From Sipunculus nudus (Eukaryota > Annelida > Sipuncula > Golfingiida > Sipunculidae), in contig CM049307.1 of NCBI GenBank assembly GCA_026874595.1, positions 62,152,370-62,216,369 on the forward strand: a DNA stretch of 64,000 bases. Reading direction: 5' to 3'. Below, piece after piece: positions 1 to 11,172 of this stretch. Position 1 is the stretch's first letter. The number at the start of each line of letters is the position of its first letter. The notes under the pieces were generated by a model. It saw only the letters and a list, made by a program, of their open reading frames with translations, was not told the origin of the DNA and made no database searches. Made by a program: the position numbers and the translations under genes.

Positions 1-704
1 TTGAGATTTGCAGACCGTGCCATTTCATTGTTGTTACTTACTGGAGGGAATCATTCTTCACCAGATGTCACCATCTGTTCCTATCATTAACTGCGCGTAA
101 CTTCAGATCCTATTTATCCTAATCCGTCAATCATCATGCTGAAACTTTGAACAACTGAAAATGGCGCATCTGACTAAAGACAATTGGACAGCACATGTGA
201 ACGTGTCTTTTTTATATCACCATTAATTTGTGAATTTATATTTATAGATGTCTGCAATCTCCTAATAATATCTCGGGAACTCCGATTGGTGACTGTTATT
301 CAATTCTCAAAGCAGATAAGTACCTTGTCACTTCTATAATTCCACCTTTTGTTATCGCATATGACAGTAACTATATATATACCTCTAACTGAGAGCTCAT
401 GGTGCTGCAGCAAGCAAGCCACTTATACTTTAGTCTTTACTCGAAACGCGGATACATTATGCAGTGTAATGTTTTTATTTCGAGTTACAATTTTTTCTTC
501 CCCGTGTACTTCATGATAAAATATACTTGGTTGAGGTCAGAGCGACCCTTTGATTTCCATTAGCAAAAAGGTGACTTCTCGTGAATGTGTCTCGAAAACT
601 TATCTTAAATTCATCGATATAATTGCGTATTTATCAAATAAAAGCTTATGTAAACATGTTAGTTTGATGTGATGTTTCACCGCATATGTTGGCCGGTTAT
701 GTAA

Positions 705-923
705 TGGATTATAATAGAGGGTTGGCAAATTTCCACGGTCGCCCTGGGCAGCATAAAAGCTAGGTACGCCGCAGAAGAGAACAGCGTAGACATGGTTAGG
801 CAGAGGTTTACTGGAATCACGGGCCAAGGGAACACGTGCTCCATGGATGCGTGCCAGGACCATGCATTCCTGGACAGCGACTTTGACTTTGTATATGTGA
901 TTAGTAATAATGTAATAATTTAA
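705..923 (+). other. Exon-like open stretch, type I (unrecognised)
   Basis: A 72-codon open frame runs to the TAA at 921-923 in sequence more GC-rich than its surroundings. The peptide includes the stretches STVALGSIKARYAAEENS, DMVRQRFTGITGQGNTC and SMDACQDHAFLDSDFDF, which look protein-like rather than random. No start codon or clear splice sites are visible. The paralogue near 6119-6340 keeps the frame with few amino-acid changes (for example Ser to Gly twice). I do not recognise the family. The reverse strand is also open here, so coding is unproven; it could be a captured exon or a transposon fragment. Confidence 0.3.
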
Positions 924-1092
924 TACGTAAAGTCATATCAGATGAAATATATTCTTAAATTCAGGGTTAAATCAGATTGTTGCTTAGAAACGGAAACCTA
1001 CCTACCGGATCACATAGAAGCCATATTTGGATAATATATATTTCATCTCTTCTTGCACCGGCGGTTAATGAACTTTAAGAACTGATAACTGA

Positions 1093-2135
1093 TATAACTG
1101 ATTGCATGAATACTGAACTGAGTAATCTTGTTCAATGGCTGAATGCAAATAAATAAACACTGAATTCTAAGAAAACTCATTAAATATTTTTCAGCCTTAT
1201 TAAACGAAGAATTAATGTTAATAAGAGTAGTATGATTAATGGTGACAGTATTTCCAGAGTAGAATTTACAAAGGTTTTAAGAGTAATAATTGATTCACAA
1301 TTCAAATGGACGAAGCACATACAGCACATGAAGACTAAAATTTCTAAAGGTATAAGAATTATAAGAAAAGCAATGAAGATGTTGCAAGAGTCTCCTTTTA
1401 TTACACTTTATTATTCTTTTATCTTACCATATTCAACGTATTGTATTGAGGTGTGGGGTTCTGCAGCGGTGTCTGCACTACTGCAAGTGCACTGTTTAGA
1501 CTGCAGACTAGAGCTGTACGAATGATCACCTCATCTCCATATAATTAAAATACACAAAATCTGTTTATTACCCTAAGGTTACTAACCCTAGAAAATATCT
1601 ACAGTTATAGGGTTGGTTTATTATTTAATGTATAAGATGAATTATGAAATGTCACCTTTTATTGTTTCTAAATTATTTTGCAAAATCTTAGATGTTCATC
1701 ATCACAGAACAAGAAGAAGGCTTTTTTCCCCTTATGCCAGTATGTAAAACGACAGTTTACAGTAAAACTTTTCAATTCAAAGGGGTTGGAAGTTTGATTA
1801 TTATAATTAAAGATATTGATCCTTGTTTTGCAATAGCAAAATTAAAACGTCGTCTGATAGGAAATTTTTTTCCTCCACTTAAGAACCAAATTAATTATAT
1901 TTTACTTCATTTTCATAATCAAATGTTTCTTAGTTTGTTTTTCTCTGTACTGCAAAAGTGTAATTTTAGTTGTCTTATTGCACTATGCCTGAACTATATG
2001 ACCTACCATATTTAATGTCAATACTGATGGGACATATACTCTATGAGTCAGCTGGTCCTCTTTGTCATTTATCTTTTTTTTATAATGTATATTCTTGTGG
2101 CAATAAATGAATCGAATTGAAATTAAATGATCTGA
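1093..2135 (+). pseudogene. LINE reverse transcriptase 3' fragment, copy A1
   Basis: Remnant of the C-terminal half of a non-LTR retrotransposon ORF2. One frame gives NTELSNLVQWLNANK, a stop at 1154-1156, another stop at 1181-1183, then an open stretch to 1525 with INGDSISRVEFTKVLRVIID, FKWTKHIQHMKTKISKGIR and LYYSFILPYSTYCIEVWG. These are the conserved blocks downstream of the polymerase site in CR1/Jockey-type elements. A frameshift near 1480 moves the next block (ALFRLQTRAVRMITS) to another frame. The end (2090-2135) has AATAAATGAA followed by TTGAA-like tail repeats, typical of LINE 3' ends. No catalytic YADD-type motif is present, so the copy is 5'-truncated and dead. Confidence 0.8.
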
Positions 2136-2355
2136 ATAAAAGAAATAAGAATCGAAGCCACTTATACTTTAGTCTTTAGTTGAAACACGGGTACATCATA
2201 CAGTAGATTGTTTTTATTTCTAGTTACAATTCATTCTTTTCCGTGTATTTCATAATTAAATATACTTGTTTGAGGTCAGAGCGATCTGTTGGTTCGCACT
2301 AGCAAAGTATTTGTCAACTTAAATCTTATGTAAACATGTTAATTTCACGTGATAC

Positions 2356-2640
2356 GTGTCAACGCATTTGTTGGCTAGTTTTGTAATGTATTGTTATAGA
2401 GGGGTGGAGATTTCCACGGTCGCCCCGGGCGGCATAAATGGTAGTGACGCCGCAGAAGAAGACTGCGTAGTCATGGTTATAGGTAGATGTGTACTGGAAT
2501 CACGGGCCAAGGGAACACGTGCTCCATGGATGCGTGCCAGGACCATGACTTTGACTTTGTATGTGATTAGTAATATTTTAATACGTAAAGTTATCTCAAA
2601 TGTCATTAACATGAGATATATTCTTAAATTCAGGGTTTAA
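2356..2640 (+). other. Exon-like open stretch, type II (diverged copy)
   Basis: Diverged version of the stretch at 705-923, repeated at 7779-8078. It shares the EISTVAPGG and DAAEED portions, then a small indel moves the downstream part (the segment with CACGGGCCAAGGGAACACG) to another frame. One ATG-initiated frame of 94 codons covers it. The frame change between types I and II argues against present coding function for at least one of them. Confidence 0.25.
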
Positions 2641-2754
2641 TCAGATTGTTGCTAAGAAACGTGAACCACTTTGAATTGAATTCGTTACATATATATATAT
2701 ATATAATATCTCTTCCTGTCACCGGCGGTTAATTAACTATAAAAAGTGATAACA

Positions 2755-3341
2755 GATCTAATTGATTGCATGGATACTGAACTGAGGAATCTTGTTCAAT
2801 GGCTTTATGCAAATGAGTTAACTTGACTACTGCCGGTGCACTGTTTAGACTGCAGAAGAGAGCTATACGAAATGTCACCTCATCTCCATATAATTCACAT
2901 ACACATGATCTGTTTATTTCCCTCAGGTTACTATCCCTAGAAAATATCTACAATTATAGTCTTGGTTTATTTATGTATAAGATTAATTATGAAATGTTAC
3001 CTTTAATTGTATCTGAATTATTTTGCAAATACTTAGATGTTCATCATTACAGAACAAGAAGAATGCATTTTTCCCATGTGCCAGTATGTAGACTGGAGCC
3101 TACAGTAAAACTTAACAGATCAAAGCGGTCGGAACTTGGAACAATGTTATTACAGATATTGATCCTTGTGGTGCAATATCAAAATTTAAACGTCGTCTGA
3201 AAGAATACCTTTTCTCAACTTAAAAATCATATTAATTATATTTAACTTCATTTTCATAACAGGTGTTTATTGGTTTGTTTTCTCTGTATTGCAAAAAGGT
3301 TAATTTTAGTTTTTTTATTGCACGGTGCCTGCACCATATGA

Positions 3342-3385
<44 letters not shown>

Positions 3386-3525
3386 ATGTTAATACTGAGA
3401 GGACATATCCTCTTTGAGTCAGTCCTCTTTGTCACAGGAATAACTATATATAAATGAAATGTATCGTGTATAATTTATAAATTCTTGTGGCAATAAATGA
3501 GTTTTATTAATTGAATGAATGAATA
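2755..3525 (+). pseudogene. LINE 3' fragment, copy A2 (internally deleted)
   Basis: Second LINE tail of the same family. It keeps the Asn-Thr-Glu-Leu block at about 2765, then lacks roughly 335 bp compared with copy A1, and resumes at 2823 with an open stretch of 125 codons. That stretch holds LFRLQKRAIRNVTSSPYNSH, LLSLENIYNYSLGLFMYK and HHYRTRRMHFSHVPVC, the usual C-terminal blocks of CR1/Jockey-type ORF2. A (TA)n run interrupts the 3' region (3343-3382). The end has CAATAAATGAG and GAATGAATGAAT tail repeats. Confidence 0.8.
3343..3382. repeat. (TA)n microsatellite
   Basis: Uninterrupted TA dinucleotides inside the 3' part of LINE fragment A2. Copy B2 lacks this run at the matching place, so it expanded after the duplication. 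Confidence 0.95.
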
Positions 3526-3889
3526 GAAGTGAACATTGAATCCATAGGAAGTGTGTTGAGATACAGTCGAGATATAACAAACATATATTCCTTGCACCTT
3601 TGTTCCTTTTCAATGTTACATAATATAGTCTCTACATTCATTTTATTAAAATAAGCAGCAGAAAAATAATTTGTATACAAGATGTCTAATAGAACTCTGA
3701 ACGACAGCTGGCTTTTTATGTCATTTTATATATATATCTGAAAAAATATCTTAAAAACTAGAATACGGGTAGTCGACAAGCGACTACGTGTATCCGCCTA
3801 AATCAGAGTGGAACGGGTGAAGTGAGGCATGGATTGAGTGGCAAGGGGAAATAGAGTGAAGTGTTGCATATTAGCATGGATGTCTGCAG

Positions 3890-4700
3890 CCAAATGGTGT
3901 ATGTAGGTTGCGCCACCTACCACAAAATCCAGAAAGCCATCCAAGTTGTATACATATGGAAAATTTGAGGCAGATAAGTCAAACCACTATATGTTTATGA
4001 GTGATTTTAGCCCGTGGCAGACAAACAGATGGACGCTGTGCAAAAATGGTTGAAGGTGGCGCCACCAGTTTTGCGTATGATAAAGAGCTATGTGAGAACT
4101 ATACACATGCCAAACTTTGGCCCAACCGGTCAAACGGTTCCAAAGATATGAGCTTGGATGTCTGCTGCATAAACTAGAATGCAGGTGGCGCCACCTGTCA
4201 TAAAATCAGGAGAGCTGTCGGGGATGTATAAACCTGCAAAATTTTAGGCAGATATGTGAAACCACTGCCGAGATATGAGTGATTTTATCCCATGGCAGAC
4301 AAACAGACGGGAGCTGTGCAAAAATGGCTGCAGGTGGCGCCACCAGTTATGCGTATGATAAAGAGCAATGTGAGATCTATACACATGCAAAATTTTGGCC
4401 CAATCGGTCAAACGGTTCCCGAGATATGAGCTTGGATGTCTGCAGCGTAAACGTGAATGTAGGTGGCGCCACCTGTCATAAAATCAGAAAAGCTATCTAG
4501 GATGTATACGAATGCCGAATTTCAGGTGAATTAGTCAAATCACTGCAGAGAAATGAGTGATTTTAACCCAAGGCAGACAAACAGATGGACACCGTGCAAA
4601 CATGGTTGCAGGTGGCGCCACCATTTTTGTGTATGTTATAAAGCTCTCCGAGGGCTACATTTGTGCAAAAAAAATTTTCCTGATCCGTCAAACGGTTCCC
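3890..4700 (+). repeat. Dimeric satellite with 12-bp palindrome
   Basis: The palindrome GGTGGCGCCACC sits at 4055, 4184, 4334, 4462 and 4611, with a one-base variant at 3906. Spacing alternates 149, 129, 150, 128, 149 bp, so the higher-order unit is about 278 bp and consists of two diverged monomers. Both monomers also share a block ending in GGTCAAACGGTTCCCGAGAT or a diverged form of it. About 2.5 higher-order units are present. Confidence 0.85.
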
Positions 4701-4907
4701 GAGATATGTGGGTTTATGTGTGGAAACAGACGCACAAACGGACGCAGAGCGCAGAGGAAAGGTCAGAGGTCAAAACAAAATCGGGGCGCAGCAGTTCACA
4801 TGTGACCCGAACATAATCCCGGGTTTCGTAAAATTCCGCCCAGCGGTTACGGAGGAGTTCTCCGGACACCTACGCGGCGGCGGCGGCGGCGTGCAGTTGA
4901 AAACATA

Positions 4908-4937
4908 GTATCCGCAAAACTCTGTTTTGGCGGATAC
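4908..4937 (+). other. Terminal hairpin of the satellite element
   Basis: GTATCCGC (4908-4915) pairs with GCGGATAC (4930-4937), and AAAAC pairs with GTTTT inside it. This gives a 13-bp stem with one bulged G and a three-base loop. It reuses the terminal repeat motif of the whole element, so the 3' end carries the terminal sequence in both orientations. Confidence 0.75.
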
Positions 4938-4952
4938 AAAAAATCAACCTTC

Positions 4953-5660
4953 CCTCAGCAACACAGTCTGATATTTTCTAGAATCAAATCCCATTTTCGC
5001 GGGATCATTTCCGCGACTGCATAGCCGGACCACAAGCGGATGCCAAGATCTCCTTTACATGTGGATTAAAAATTCATTGGTGAAAGAACCCCAAGGTCCT
5101 ACCGAGATTTGAACTCGGATCGCTGGATTCAAAGTCCAGAGTGCTTACCATTACACCATAGGCCCTACATTTGTGCGTCTTTACGGCTATCTACTAATTT
5201 AAAAATGCACATGCTTCTGTGTAATTATATTTTTCGCAGGCGGCCATATATAACATACATATACAGGTCTGTGTAAAGTTCTAAACTCAGTCGGGGATTA
5301 TTTGGCTAGATATAGGCTATCATTTGAAAATTTAAATACTATGGTGTCTTCGAATCTATATGTGCCTATATAAAGGTGCACAGCTGAACATGGCTCAAAC
5401 ACGGAGCTGTTGAGATTTGCAGACCGTGCCATTTCATTGTTGTTACTTACTGGAGGGAATCATTCTGCACCAGATGTCACCATCTGTTCCTATCATTAAC
5501 TGCGCGTAACTTCAGATCCTATTTATCCTAATCCGTCAATCATCATGCTGAAACTTTGAACAACTGAAAATGGCGCATCTGACTAAAGACAAGTGGACAG
5601 CACATATGAACGTGTCCTTTTTATATCTCCATTAATTTGTGAATTTATATTTATAGATGT
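4953..5660 (-). repeat. tRNA-Gln-linked repeat, copy 1
   Basis: About 700 bp containing the tRNA-Gln copy at 5094-5165. The same order of sequence is found at 13180-13985, and in inverted form at 26855-27255. The part after the tRNA holds CTATATAAAGGTGCACAGCTG (about 5368-5388), which looks like a TATA box, then CACGGAGCTGTTGAGATTTG. The start of the window (1-290) matches the right half of this unit. Confidence 0.85.
5094..5165 (-). tRNA. tRNA-Gln (TTG), probably degenerate
   Basis: Folds as a 72-nt tRNA with anticodon TTG in the loop CTTTGAA. Compared with the copies at 13328 and 27184 it has a G3-A70 mismatch in the acceptor stem (GGGCCTA against TAGGACC) and one D-loop change. The internal promoter boxes are intact, and a T5 run lies about 20 nt downstream (5068-5072). 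The acceptor mismatch makes it likely a pseudogene or poorly charged copy. Confidence 0.85.
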
Positions 5661-6524
5661 CTGCAATCTCCTAATAATATCTCGGGAACTCCGATTGGTG
5701 ACTGTTATTCAATTCTCAACGCAGATAAATACCTTGTCACTTCTATAATTCCACCTCTTGTTATCGCATATGACAGTAACTATATATATACCTCTAACTG
5801 AGAGCTCATGGTGCTGCAGCAAGCAAGCCACTTATACTTTAGTCTTTACTCGAAACGCGGATACATTATGCAGTGTAATGTTTTTATTTCGAGTTACAAT
5901 TTTTTCTTCCCCGTGTACTTCATGATAAAATATACTTGGTTGAGGTCAGAGCGACCCTTTGATTTCCATTAGCAAAAAGGTGACTTCTCGTGAATGTGTC
6001 GCGAAAGCTTATCTGTTATTAAATTCATCGATATAATTGCGTATTTTTCAAATAAAAGCTTATGTAAACATGTTAGTTTGATGTGATGTTTCACCGCATA
6101 TGTTGGCCGGTTATGTAATGGATTATAATAGAGGGTTGGCAAATTTCCACGGTCGCCCTGGGCAGCATAAAGGCTAGGTACGCCGCAGAAGAGAACGGCG
6201 TAGACATGGTTAGGCAGAGGTTTACTGGAATCACCGGCCAAGGGAACACGTGCTCCATGGATGCGTGCCAGGACCATGCATTCCTGGACGGCGACTTTGA
6301 CTTTGTATATGTGATTAGTAATAATTTAATACGTAAAGTCATATCAGATGAAATATATTCTTAAATTCAGGGTTAAATTGGTGACAGGGTTAGAAACGGA
6401 AACCTACTTACCGGATCACCGTCCCTATATTTAATCACATAGAAGCCATATTTGGATAAAATATATTACATCTCTTCTTGCACCGGCGGTTAAAGAACTT
6501 TAAGAACTGATAACTGATATAACT

Positions 6525-7560
6525 GATTGCATGAATACTAAACTGAGTAATCTTGTTCAATGGCTGAATGCAAATAAATAAACACTGAATTCTAAGAAAT
6601 CTCATAAAATATTTTTCAGCCTTAACAAACGAAGAATTAATGTTAATAAGAGTAGTATGATTAATGGTGACAGTATTTCCAGAGTAGAATTTACAAAAGT
6701 TTTAAGAGTAATAATTAATTCACAATTCAAATGGACGAAGCACATACAGCACATGAAGACTAAAATTTCTAAAGGTATAAGAATTATAAGAAAAGCAATG
6801 AAGATGTTGCAAGAGTCTGCTTTTATTACACTTTATTATTCTTTTATCTAACCATATTCAACGTATTGTATTGAGGTGTGGGGTTCTGCAGCGGTGTCTG
6901 CACTACTGCAAGTGCACTGTTTAGACTGCAGAGGAGAGCTGTACGAATGATCACCTCATCTCCATATAATTAAAATACACAAAATCTGTTTATTTCCCTA
7001 AGGTACTAACCCTAGAAAATATCTACAGTTACAGGGTTGGTTTATTATTTAATGTATAAGATGAATTATGAAATGTCACCTTTTATTGTTTCTAAATTAT
7101 TTTGCAAAATCTTAGATGTTCATCATCACAGAACAAGAAGAATGCTTTTTTCCCCTTATGCCAGTATGTAAAACGACAGTTTACAGTAAAACTTTTCAAT
7201 TCAAAGGGGTTGGAAGTTTGATTATTATAATTAAAGATATTGATCCTTGTTTTGCAATAGCAAAATTAAAACGTCGTCTGATAGGAAATTTTTTTCCTCC
7301 ACTTAAGAACCAAATTGATTATATTTTACTTCATTTTCATAATCAAATGTTTCTTAGTTTGTTTTTCTCTGTACTGCAAAAGTGTAATTTTAGTTGTCTT
7401 ATTGCACTATGCCTGAACTATATGACCTACCATATTTAATGTCAATACTGATGGGACATATACTCTATGAGTCAGCTGGTCCTCTTTGTCATTTATCTTT
7501 TTTTATAATGTATATTCTTGTGGCAATAAATGAATCGAATTGAAATTAAATGATCTGAAT
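6525..7560 (+). pseudogene. LINE reverse transcriptase 3' fragment, copy B1
   Basis: Duplicon partner of 1093-2135 with the same two upstream stop codons. The open stretch is shorter because a substitution makes a stop (TAA, 6849-6851) directly after LYYSFI. The later block (7116-7439) and the AATAAATGAATCGAATTG tail are kept. Confidence 0.8.
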
Positions 7561-8109
7561 AAAAGAAATAAGAATCGAAGCCACTTACACTTTAGTCTTT
7601 AGTTGAAACACGGGTACAACATACAGTGTAATGTTTTTATTTCTAGTTACAATTCATTCTTTTCCGTGTATTTCATAATTAAATATACTTGTTTGAGGTC
7701 AGAGCGATCTGTTGGTTCGCACTAGCAAAGTATTTGTCAACTTAAATCTTATGTAAACATGTTAATTTCACGTGATACGTGTCAACGCATTTGTTGGCTA
7801 GTTTTGTAATGTATTGTTATAGAGGGGTGGAGATTTCCACGGTCGCCCCGGGCGGCATAAATGGTAGTGACGCCGCAGAAGAAGACTGCGTAGTCATGGT
7901 TATAGGTAGATGTGTACTGGAATCACGGGCCAAGGGAACACGTGCTCCATGGATGCGTGCCAGGACCATGACTTTGACTTTGTATGTGATTAGTAATATT
8001 TTAATACGTAAAGTTATCTCAAATGTCATTAACATGAGATATATTCTTAAATTCAGGGTTAAATCAGATTGTTGCTAAGAAACGTGAACCACTTTGAATT
8101 GAATTCGTT

Positions 8110-8110
<1 letters not shown>

Positions 8111-8148
<38 letters not shown>

Positions 8149-8149
8149 A
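8111..8149. repeat. (CA)n(TA)n microsatellite
   Basis: Compound dinucleotide run in duplicon copy B; copy A has only a short TA run at the matching place (about 2688-2705). Confidence 0.95.
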
Positions 8150-8204
8150 TATCTCTTCCTGTCACCGGCGGTTAATTAACTATAAAAAGTGATAACAGAT
8201 CTAA

Positions 8205-8880
8205 TTGATTGCATGGATACTGAACTGAGGAATCTTGTTCAATGGCTTTATGCAAATGAGTTAACTTGACTACTGCCGGTGCACTGTTTAGACTGCAGAA
8301 GAGAGCTAAAAGAATGATCACCTCATCTCCATATAATTCACACACATGCACATGATCTGTTTATTTCCCTCAGGTTAATATCCCTAGAAACTATCTACAG
8401 TTATAGTGTTGGTTTATGTATAAGATTAATTATGAAATGTTACCTTTAATTGTAGCTGAATTATTTTGCAAAAACTTAGATGTACATCATTACAGAACAA
8501 GAAGAATGCATTTTTCCCATGTGCCATTATGTAAACTGCAGCCTACAATAAAACTTAACAATTCAAAGGGGTTGGAACTTTGAAAAATGTTATTAAAGAC
8601 AACGATCCTTGTGGTGCAATATCGACATTTAAACGTCATCAGAAAGAATACTTTTCCTCCACTTAAGAATCATATTAATTATATTTAACTTCATTTTCAT
8701 AATCAAATGTTTATTGGTTTGCTTTCTCTGTTTTGCAAAAAGTTTAATTTTAGTTTTCTTAGTTCTCTTTGTCACAGGAACAACTATATATAAATGAAAT
8801 GTGTCATGTATAATGTATATATTCTTGTGACAATAAATGAGTTGTATTAATTGAATTGAAGGAATAGAAATGAGAATTGA
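8205..8880 (+). pseudogene. LINE 3' fragment, copy B2
   Basis: Duplicon partner of 2755-3525 with the same internal deletion. Several further changes break the frame that stays open in copy A2, and the (TA)n run of A2 is absent. The GACAATAAATGAGTTG end and ATTGAATTGAA tail are recognisable. Confidence 0.75.
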
Positions 8881-9100
8881 ATCCATAGGAAGTTCGTTTG
8901 AGATACAGTTGAGATATAACAAACATATACTCCTTGCACCATTGTTCCTTTTCAAAGTTACATTATATAGTCTCTACATTCATTTTATTATAATAAGCAG
9001 CAGAAAAATAAGTTGTATACACGATGTTTAATAGAACTCTGAACGACAGCTGGCTTTTTATGTCATTTTACATATATCTGAAAAGGTAAAATCATGTAAA

Positions 9101-9101
<1 letters not shown>

Positions 9102-9158
<57 letters not shown>
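9102..9158. repeat. (TA)n microsatellite at duplicon border
   Basis: Long TA run some 20 bp after the point where the two duplicon copies stop matching. It may mark a breakpoint. From here to about 9900 I see no gene or repeat, only AT-rich sequence with short open frames. Confidence 0.95.
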
Positions 9159-9162
<4 letters not shown>

Positions 9163-9904
9163 CAAGGGGCGTATATGGTTAGGACGCCCAATTCAAAATA
9201 TAGTTTCATCCTTCTCAAGAACTTGTTTGAATTCGTTACATAAATATTATTATATAATTACTGCCAACCTAAAATGACCATTAAACTTGCACAAAACCTA
9301 TAACCCTGTGCGCCCAGTGGATTAAATACTAGTATTTTGGCATTTACAGTGAAGTTCAGATTTTAATTCATAAAATCTGGACAGATTAGTAGAATCTAGC
9401 AAAATATGTATTTATATCAGGGCTTTCAATAGAGTGAACATTTGTCCGGGAAATGTGTCGTGGACGGTCAGGTCAACATCTTTCGGTCAGGTCCCATCTG
9501 AGTGTGGAGCCTCAAAAAAGGGAGACTATATATGTGTCAAATTTAAACGGTTATGTAAAGCTGATTTTGTTTAGTATTTTATGTCATAATCGTATCATTA
9601 CACGAAAAGAAATTATGTTGTTATATGATTGTTTGATTTTAAAGAAATGTTAGTGGCGCAAACACAGACTTTACATAACTTAATTGTTTGTTTGAGGCAA
9701 CCGGCGATGGTCAGTGACGTAAACAAAGGCGAACATTCATGCTTTACAGCCAGATATTAGCGCGTCCAATCCGACGCTTGGACCCTAGGAACCAAGGCTC
9801 CAAAAGAGATTTCGAACACTACATTCGCTAACCCCTACGTTCCTGAAAGCTCTGTTATTATTTCCTTAAAGTTAGTTCCTGTAACAGTGAAGTAAATATT
9901 CTGC

Positions 9905-10194
9905 ATGCTTTTGTTGAGATTTCTTTTTTTTCTAATATTTTTTCACATGAGGTTTTCATGTGGATGCATGATCACAGAATCCAAGAAAGGTTTTAGGAAA
10001 CTGAAGTAGAAAACATGTTTCTGTCATTAAATGGGGTCGGTTTAGGTTAAATCATGGGTAATAAGTATATAAATACACGTGGACAAATACATGTGGTACA
10101 TGATTATATACTTGAAATGGGATATGTAATATGTTTGTTTGTTCCAAGGTTCCACTATATAATCAGAAAATCCATTTGCACATACGAATATATG

Positions 10195-10247
<53 letters not shown>

Positions 10248-10551
10248 ATACGTATACAACACAAGCCTGACGAGTGGAATTTAATATTCGACTTAATAAA
10301 GGTATGTTTATTGGTTTTTCGTGTTCTATTTTTTGTTTGATAGTTAGGTAAAGTGTGTATAAAGAAAATAGGATGGATACTTCATTTGTTGAGCGTTGTT
10401 GCGTACTGTTTGTGGGTTCCTGTCCTGGCCGCCGTCTGTGCCAACGCCCCCAGCCAAAGTCTTTACCATAAGGGTACGCTCTCTCGACCTAGCAGTGAAT
10501 GGGTATTGGTCATCAGTGGCAAGCAAATGTAGAACAAATAACCTTCTGATG
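9905..10551 (+). repeat. 648-bp tandem duplication, unit 1
   Basis: Starts with GCTTTTGTTGAGATTTC and contains a TA microsatellite (10200-10243), then a more GC-rich block (about 10400-10530) including CCTGGCCGCCGTCTGTGCC. Unit 2 follows directly. The two differ by scattered substitutions and by microsatellite length. No gene is recognised. Confidence 0.9.
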
Positions 10552-10864
10552 ATTGCTTTTGTTGAGATTTCTTATTTTTTCTAATATTTTTTCAAATGAG
10601 GTTTTCGTGTGGATGCATGATCAAAGAATCCAAGAAAGGTTTTAGGAAAATGAAGTAGAAAACATGTTTCTGTCATTAAATGGGCTCGGTTTAGGTTAAA
10701 TCATCGGTAATAAAGTATATAAATACACGTGGACAAATACATGTGGTACATGATTATATACTTAAAATGGGATATGTAATATGTTTATTTGTTCCCAGGT
10801 TCCACTTTATAATCAGGGAATCCATTTGCACATACGAATACATGTATATGTGTGTATATATATA

Positions 10865-10901
<37 letters not shown>

Positions 10902-11172
10902 ACACAAGCCTGACGAGTGGAATTTAATATTCGACTTAATAAAGATATGTTTATTGGTTTTTCGTGTTCTATTTATTGTTTGATAGTTAGGTAAAGTGTG
11001 TATAAAGAAAATAGGATACTGTAGCGTACTGTTTGTGGGTTCCTGACCTGGCCGCCGTCTGCGCCAACGCACCCAGCCAAAGTCTTTACCATAAGGGTGC
11101 GCTCTCTCGACCCAGCAATGAATGGGTATTGGTTATTAGTGGCAAGCAAATGTAGAACAGATAACCTTCTAG
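10552..11172 (+). repeat. 648-bp tandem duplication, unit 2
   Basis: Second copy, offset 648 bp from the first. It has its own TA run (about 10854-10895) and ends at AACAGATAACCTTCTAG. It lacks about 17 bp in front of the GC-rich block (around 11020). Confidence 0.9.

Larger units (their letters stand above)
1..3741 (+). repeat. Duplicon copy A
   Basis: Direct repeat of 5409-9081; the two copies look about 95-97% identical by eye and keep the same order throughout. Position 1 matches position 5409, so this copy is cut by the window edge and may continue to the left. Similarity stops near 3741, just after a short TA run. Inside are two nested diverged repeats (about 417-2135 and 2157-3525), each made of an exon-like stretch followed by a LINE 3' fragment. 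The fusion of these two parts therefore predates the first duplication. Confidence 0.9.
3790..4937 (+). mobile_element. Inverted-repeat element carrying a dimeric palindromic satellite
   Basis: The 5' end GTATCCGCCTAAATCAGAG (3790-3808) is the imperfect reverse complement of the 3' end CTCTGTTTTGGCGGATAC (4920-4937). Between them lies a tandem array of about 278-bp units (3890-4700), then about 200 bp of unique GC-rich sequence with a GGC run at 4875-4890. No transposase is visible, so the element is non-autonomous. Tandem arrays between unique ends are also known in mollusc Helitron-like (pearl/DINE-type) elements; the terminal inverted repeats here argue for a cut-and-paste element instead. 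Flanking target duplications could not be found. Confidence 0.6.
5409..9081 (+). repeat. Duplicon copy B
   Basis: Direct repeat of 1-3741. It starts exactly where the tRNA-linked repeat continues, so the real duplication unit was probably the 5.4 kb from 1 to 5408, with copy B lacking the satellite element and tRNA at its right end. Differences are scattered substitutions, small indels and the microsatellite at 8111-8149. Similarity to copy A ends at about 9081, before a long TA run. Confidence 0.9.
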
